Source: Clostridia bacterium (GTDB taxonomy: Bacteria; Bacillota; Clostridia; Oscillospirales; Acutalibacteraceae). From it: a DNA stretch of 15,626 bases. The stretch lies in contig JAKSQL010000009.1 of assembly GCA_024404125.1 (NCBI GenBank), forward strand, positions 1-15,626, in the 5' to 3' direction. The notes beneath the pieces were generated by a model. The model was not told the DNA's origin. It did not search any database and worked only from the letters and a program-made list of their open reading frames with translations. A program made the translations under genes and the position numbers. Below are positions 13,787 to 15,626 of this stretch, in pieces. Positions within the stretch are counted from its first letter, which is position 1, and every line of letters begins with the position of its first letter.

Positions 13787-14959
13787 TTATATTCTTGCTA
13801 CGCCGGTTTCTCTTGCAGTTTTAATAACCGCTTTTGCAACAACTTCCGCCACGCGCTTATCGAGCGCGGGAGCGATTATGTTTTCTTCGGTTATCTCGTC
13901 ATCGGGTATAAGGGAGGCAAGTGCATAACTTGTTGCCACTTTCATTTCCTCATTTATACATTTAGCCCTGCAATCAAGCGCACCGCGGAAGATACCCGGA
14001 AAAGCGAGTACGTTGTTTATCTGATTCGGAAAATCGGAGCGCCCCGTTCCTACTACCCTTGCACCCGCTTTTTTAGCAAGGTCGGGCATAATTTCGGGAG
14101 TGGGGTTCGCCATCGGGAATACTATAGAATCCTTTGCCATAGACTTTACCATCTCTTCGGTAACAAGGTTGGGTGCGGAAACACCTATAAATACGTCCGT
14201 TCCCTTTAAAGCATCCGCCAAAGTTCCCTTTTTATGTTCGGCATTTGTAACCTTTGCTATGTCTGCCTGAGCGGGATTGTTGTTTTTATCCCCGTCACAA
14301 ATAATTCCGAAGCGGTCACAAAAAGTCAGGTTTTTAACACCCATATTCATAAGATGCTTGCCTATCGCAATACCTGCGGACCCTGCGCCGTTTATTACCA
14401 CTTTAACCTCGTTTATCTGCTTCTTAACAAGTTTAAGAGCGTTTATAAGCGCCGCGGCAACCACTATTGCGGTGCCGTGTTGGTCATCGTGAAATATCGG
14501 TATATCACATATTTCCTTTAATTTTCTTTCAACCTCAAAGCAACGCGGAGCGGATATATCCTCAAGGTTTATACCTCCGAACGAGCCCGAAAGCAAATAT
14601 ACCGTTCTTACTATTTCGTCAACGTCCTTAGACTTTATGCAAAGCGGGAAAGCATCAACGTCCGCAAAGGTTTTAAAAAGCGCACATTTCCCCTCCATAA
14701 CCGGCATTCCCGCCTCAGGGCCTATATCGCCAAGACCTAAAACAGCGGTGCCGTCAGTTACAACTGCAACAAGATTTGAACGTCTCGTCAGTTCATAAGA
14801 TTTATTTATATCCTTATTTATTTCGAGGCACGGCTCTGCTACACCGGGGGTGTATGCAAGTGATAAATCCTCTCTTGAGTTTACGGGAACTCTTGATACG
14901 ACCTCGATTTTACCGTTCCACTCATAGTGCTTTTTAAGTGACTCTTTACGAATATCCAT
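13787..14959 (-). CDS. Malic enzyme (malate to pyruvate), short NAD-type
   Basis: The 390-residue enzyme oxidatively decarboxylates malate to pyruvate and CO2 in the cytosol. The N-terminal domain shows SLAYTPGVAEPC with catalytic Y36, VMEGKCALFKTFADVDAFP with catalytic K91, the metal pair E132-D133 in NLEDISAPRCFE, and FHDDQHGTA at 157-164. The NAD(P) domain has the GAGSAG loop at 191-196. An aspartate (D215 in FCDRFG) ends the second strand, which usually favours NAD over NADP; that preference is inferred. There is no phosphotransacetylase extension. AGGAGG precedes the ATG by about seven bases. With the oxaloacetate decarboxylase nearby, the cell has two routes from C4 acids to pyruvate. 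Confidence 0.94.
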   Translation of the reverse strand: MDIRKESLKKHYEWNGKIEVVSRVPVNSREDLSLAYTPGVAEPCLEINKDINKSYELTRRSNLVAVVTDGTAVLGLGDIGPEAGMPVMEGKCALFKTFADVDAFPLCIKSKDVDEIVRTVYLLSGSFGGINLEDISAPRCFEVERKLKEICDIPIFHDDQHGTAIVVAAALINALKLVKKQINEVKVVINGAGSAGIAIGKHLMNMGVKNLTFCDRFGIICDGDKNNNPAQADIAKVTNAEHKKGTLADALKGTDVFIGVSAPNLVTEEMVKSMAKDSIVFPMANPTPEIMPDLAKKAGARVVGTGRSDFPNQINNVLAFPGIFRGALDCRAKCINEEMKVATSYALASLIPDDEITEENIIAPALDKRVAEVVAKAVIKTARETGVARI

Positions 14960-14982
14960 AATTACTCCTCCTGTTACTGATA

Positions 14983-15011
14983 ATGATATACCCCAAAGTT
15001 GTAATTGTCAA
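14983..15011 (-). promoter_or_regulatory. Malic enzyme promoter
   Basis: On the minus strand TTGACA (15006-15011) and TATCAT (14983-14988) are 17 bases apart. The start codon follows 23 bases after the -10 box, with AGGAGG in between. The leader is therefore short, with no room for a riboswitch. Confidence 0.72.
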
Positions 15012-15026
15012 GCAAAGGTTGTGCTA

Positions 15027-15055
15027 TTGACAAATACGTCGCGAGTATATATAAT
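15027..15055 (+). promoter_or_regulatory. Consensus promoter of the mgtC-family gene
   Basis: TTGACA (15027-15032) and TATAAT (15050-15055) are perfect hexamers with 17-base spacing. The -35 box is 15 bases from the -35 box of the divergent malic enzyme promoter, so two polymerases could hardly bind at once. Transcription would begin near 15062. Confidence 0.85.
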
Positions 15056-15098
15056 ATCAGTATAATATTAGCATAGTATATTGGTTAGCGAAAAAATC

Positions 15099-15130
15099 AG
15101 GCCGTACTACCGGCTTGTTTTTATTTTTTT
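15099..15130 (+). terminator. Terminator-like hairpin in the mgtC leader (possible attenuator)
   Basis: AGGCCG (15099-15104), loop TACTAC, CGGCTT (15111-15116), then GTTTTTATTTTTTT. The six-base stem has one G-T pair. It lies between the promoter and the ribosome binding site (AAGGAGGA at 15137-15144), so it could end transcription before the gene. Confidence 0.5.
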
Positions 15131-15152
15131 ATTTTTAAGGAGGACTTTCTTT

Positions 15153-15626
15153 ATGAATATGTGGATTGACGCATTGGTTAAATCGCTGCTTTCAGTAGCA
15201 ATAGGCGGAATAATAGGCAGTGAACGGGCACGTCACGGCAGAGCGGCAGGTATGAGAACTCATATACTTGTTTGTTTAGGAGCCGCGCTCACGTCTATGA
15301 CAAGTATGTACGTAAGTAATGTACTCGGCAACAACGGTGATGTTTTCAGAATTTCGGCACAGGTTGTTTCCGGTGTCGGCTTTTTGGGCGCAGGTATGAT
15401 TATTCTTAAAAATACAAATATGATAACCGGTCTTACCACCGCCGCAGGCGTTTGGACAACCGGCGCAATAGGAATCGCAATAGGTTACGGCTACTATGCG
15501 GGTGCAGTTATAGTCACCGCGTTTTTTATGGCAAGCATTATACTTTTCGCACAGATTGAAAAGAAAAAGAAATCGGCAGAAGTAATTTATGTTGAAACTG
15601 ACGATATATCAAAGACAAACGCAATA
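15153..15626 (+). CDS. MgtC/SapB-family membrane protein (partial, runs off the window)
   Basis: The first 158 residues are present with no stop. The conserved MgtC domain is clear: GGIIGSERARHGRAAGMRTHILVCLGAALTS, then RISAQVVSGVGFLGAGMII and GLTTAAGVWTTGAIGIAIG. Four membrane helices are likely (about residues 6-22, 37-55, 69-85 and 105-131), followed by a Lys-rich cytosolic start of the C-terminal part (EKKKKSAEVIY). MgtC proteins help cells under magnesium limitation, and in some pathogens inhibit the F-type ATPase; most homologues in commensals are untested. The ATG lies eight bases after AAGGAGGA. The same open frame extends back to a TTG at 15081, but that has no ribosome binding site. 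Confidence 0.92.
   Translation, partial: MNMWIDALVKSLLSVAIGGIIGSERARHGRAAGMRTHILVCLGAALTSMTSMYVSNVLGNNGDVFRISAQVVSGVGFLGAGMIILKNTNMITGLTTAAGVWTTGAIGIAIGYGYYAGAVIVTAFFMASIILFAQIEKKKKSAEVIYVETDDISKTNAI

Noticed and set aside
15081..15152. An N-terminal extension or leader peptide of the mgtC-family gene from the TTG at 15081.
   Set aside because: The frame is open, but it has no ribosome binding site and passes through the terminator-like hairpin and T-runs; the ATG at 15153 has an excellent AAGGAGGA site.
1..15626. CRISPR arrays, rRNA, tRNA genes, transposases or integrases.
   Set aside because: No regularly spaced repeats, cloverleaf sequences, rRNA motifs or recombinase motifs were seen on either strand.

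Overview
The window looks like chromosome of a low-GC, spore-forming anaerobic member of the Clostridia. The evidence is a cotJ spore-coat operon, a Na+-translocating oxaloacetate decarboxylase, a T-box tryptophan switch, strong AGGAGG ribosome binding sites and near-consensus TTGACA/TATAAT promoters. Genus and species cannot be read from this stretch.

Region 1 (1 to about 5000, very AT-rich, accessory in character). The 5' end of an Asn-rich gene lies at the left edge. Next is an AbiE-type toxin-antitoxin pair (antitoxin 1107-1814, toxin 200-1132) with a perfect promoter overlapped by a palindrome. Then comes an orphan winged-helix protein of unknown function (2293-3375), flanked by two diverged direct copies of a ~170-bp sequence, each holding a long-loop inverted repeat. 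A CAP-domain lipoprotein gene (3581-4351) is cut by an in-frame stop just after its lipobox. A strong terminator at 4476-4514 has no recognisable gene in front of it. Two tiny overlapping genes (4701-4984) follow, one encoding a single EF-hand-like loop.

Region 2 (5000-9060, biosynthesis). birA (biotin ligase without a DNA-binding domain) converges on a lone trpB across a shared terminator. trpB is preceded by a complete T-box leader with a UGG (Trp) specifier. Upstream of it lies a phosphoglucomutase/phosphomannomutase gene whose frame is broken near 8730, apparently by a small deletion.

Region 3 (9060-15000, C4-acid metabolism and sporulation). A minus-strand operon, oadG - biotin carrier - oadB - oadA, encodes a decarboxylase whose biotin domain is a separate protein, the likely substrate of the nearby BirA. 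Divergent to it is cotJA-cotJB-cotJC. Beyond cotJC lies a malic enzyme on the minus strand, so two routes from C4 acids to pyruvate sit close together.

Region 4 (15000-15626). A promoter back-to-back with that of the malic enzyme drives an mgtC/sapB-family membrane protein gene, truncated by the window end. Its short leader contains a terminator-like hairpin.
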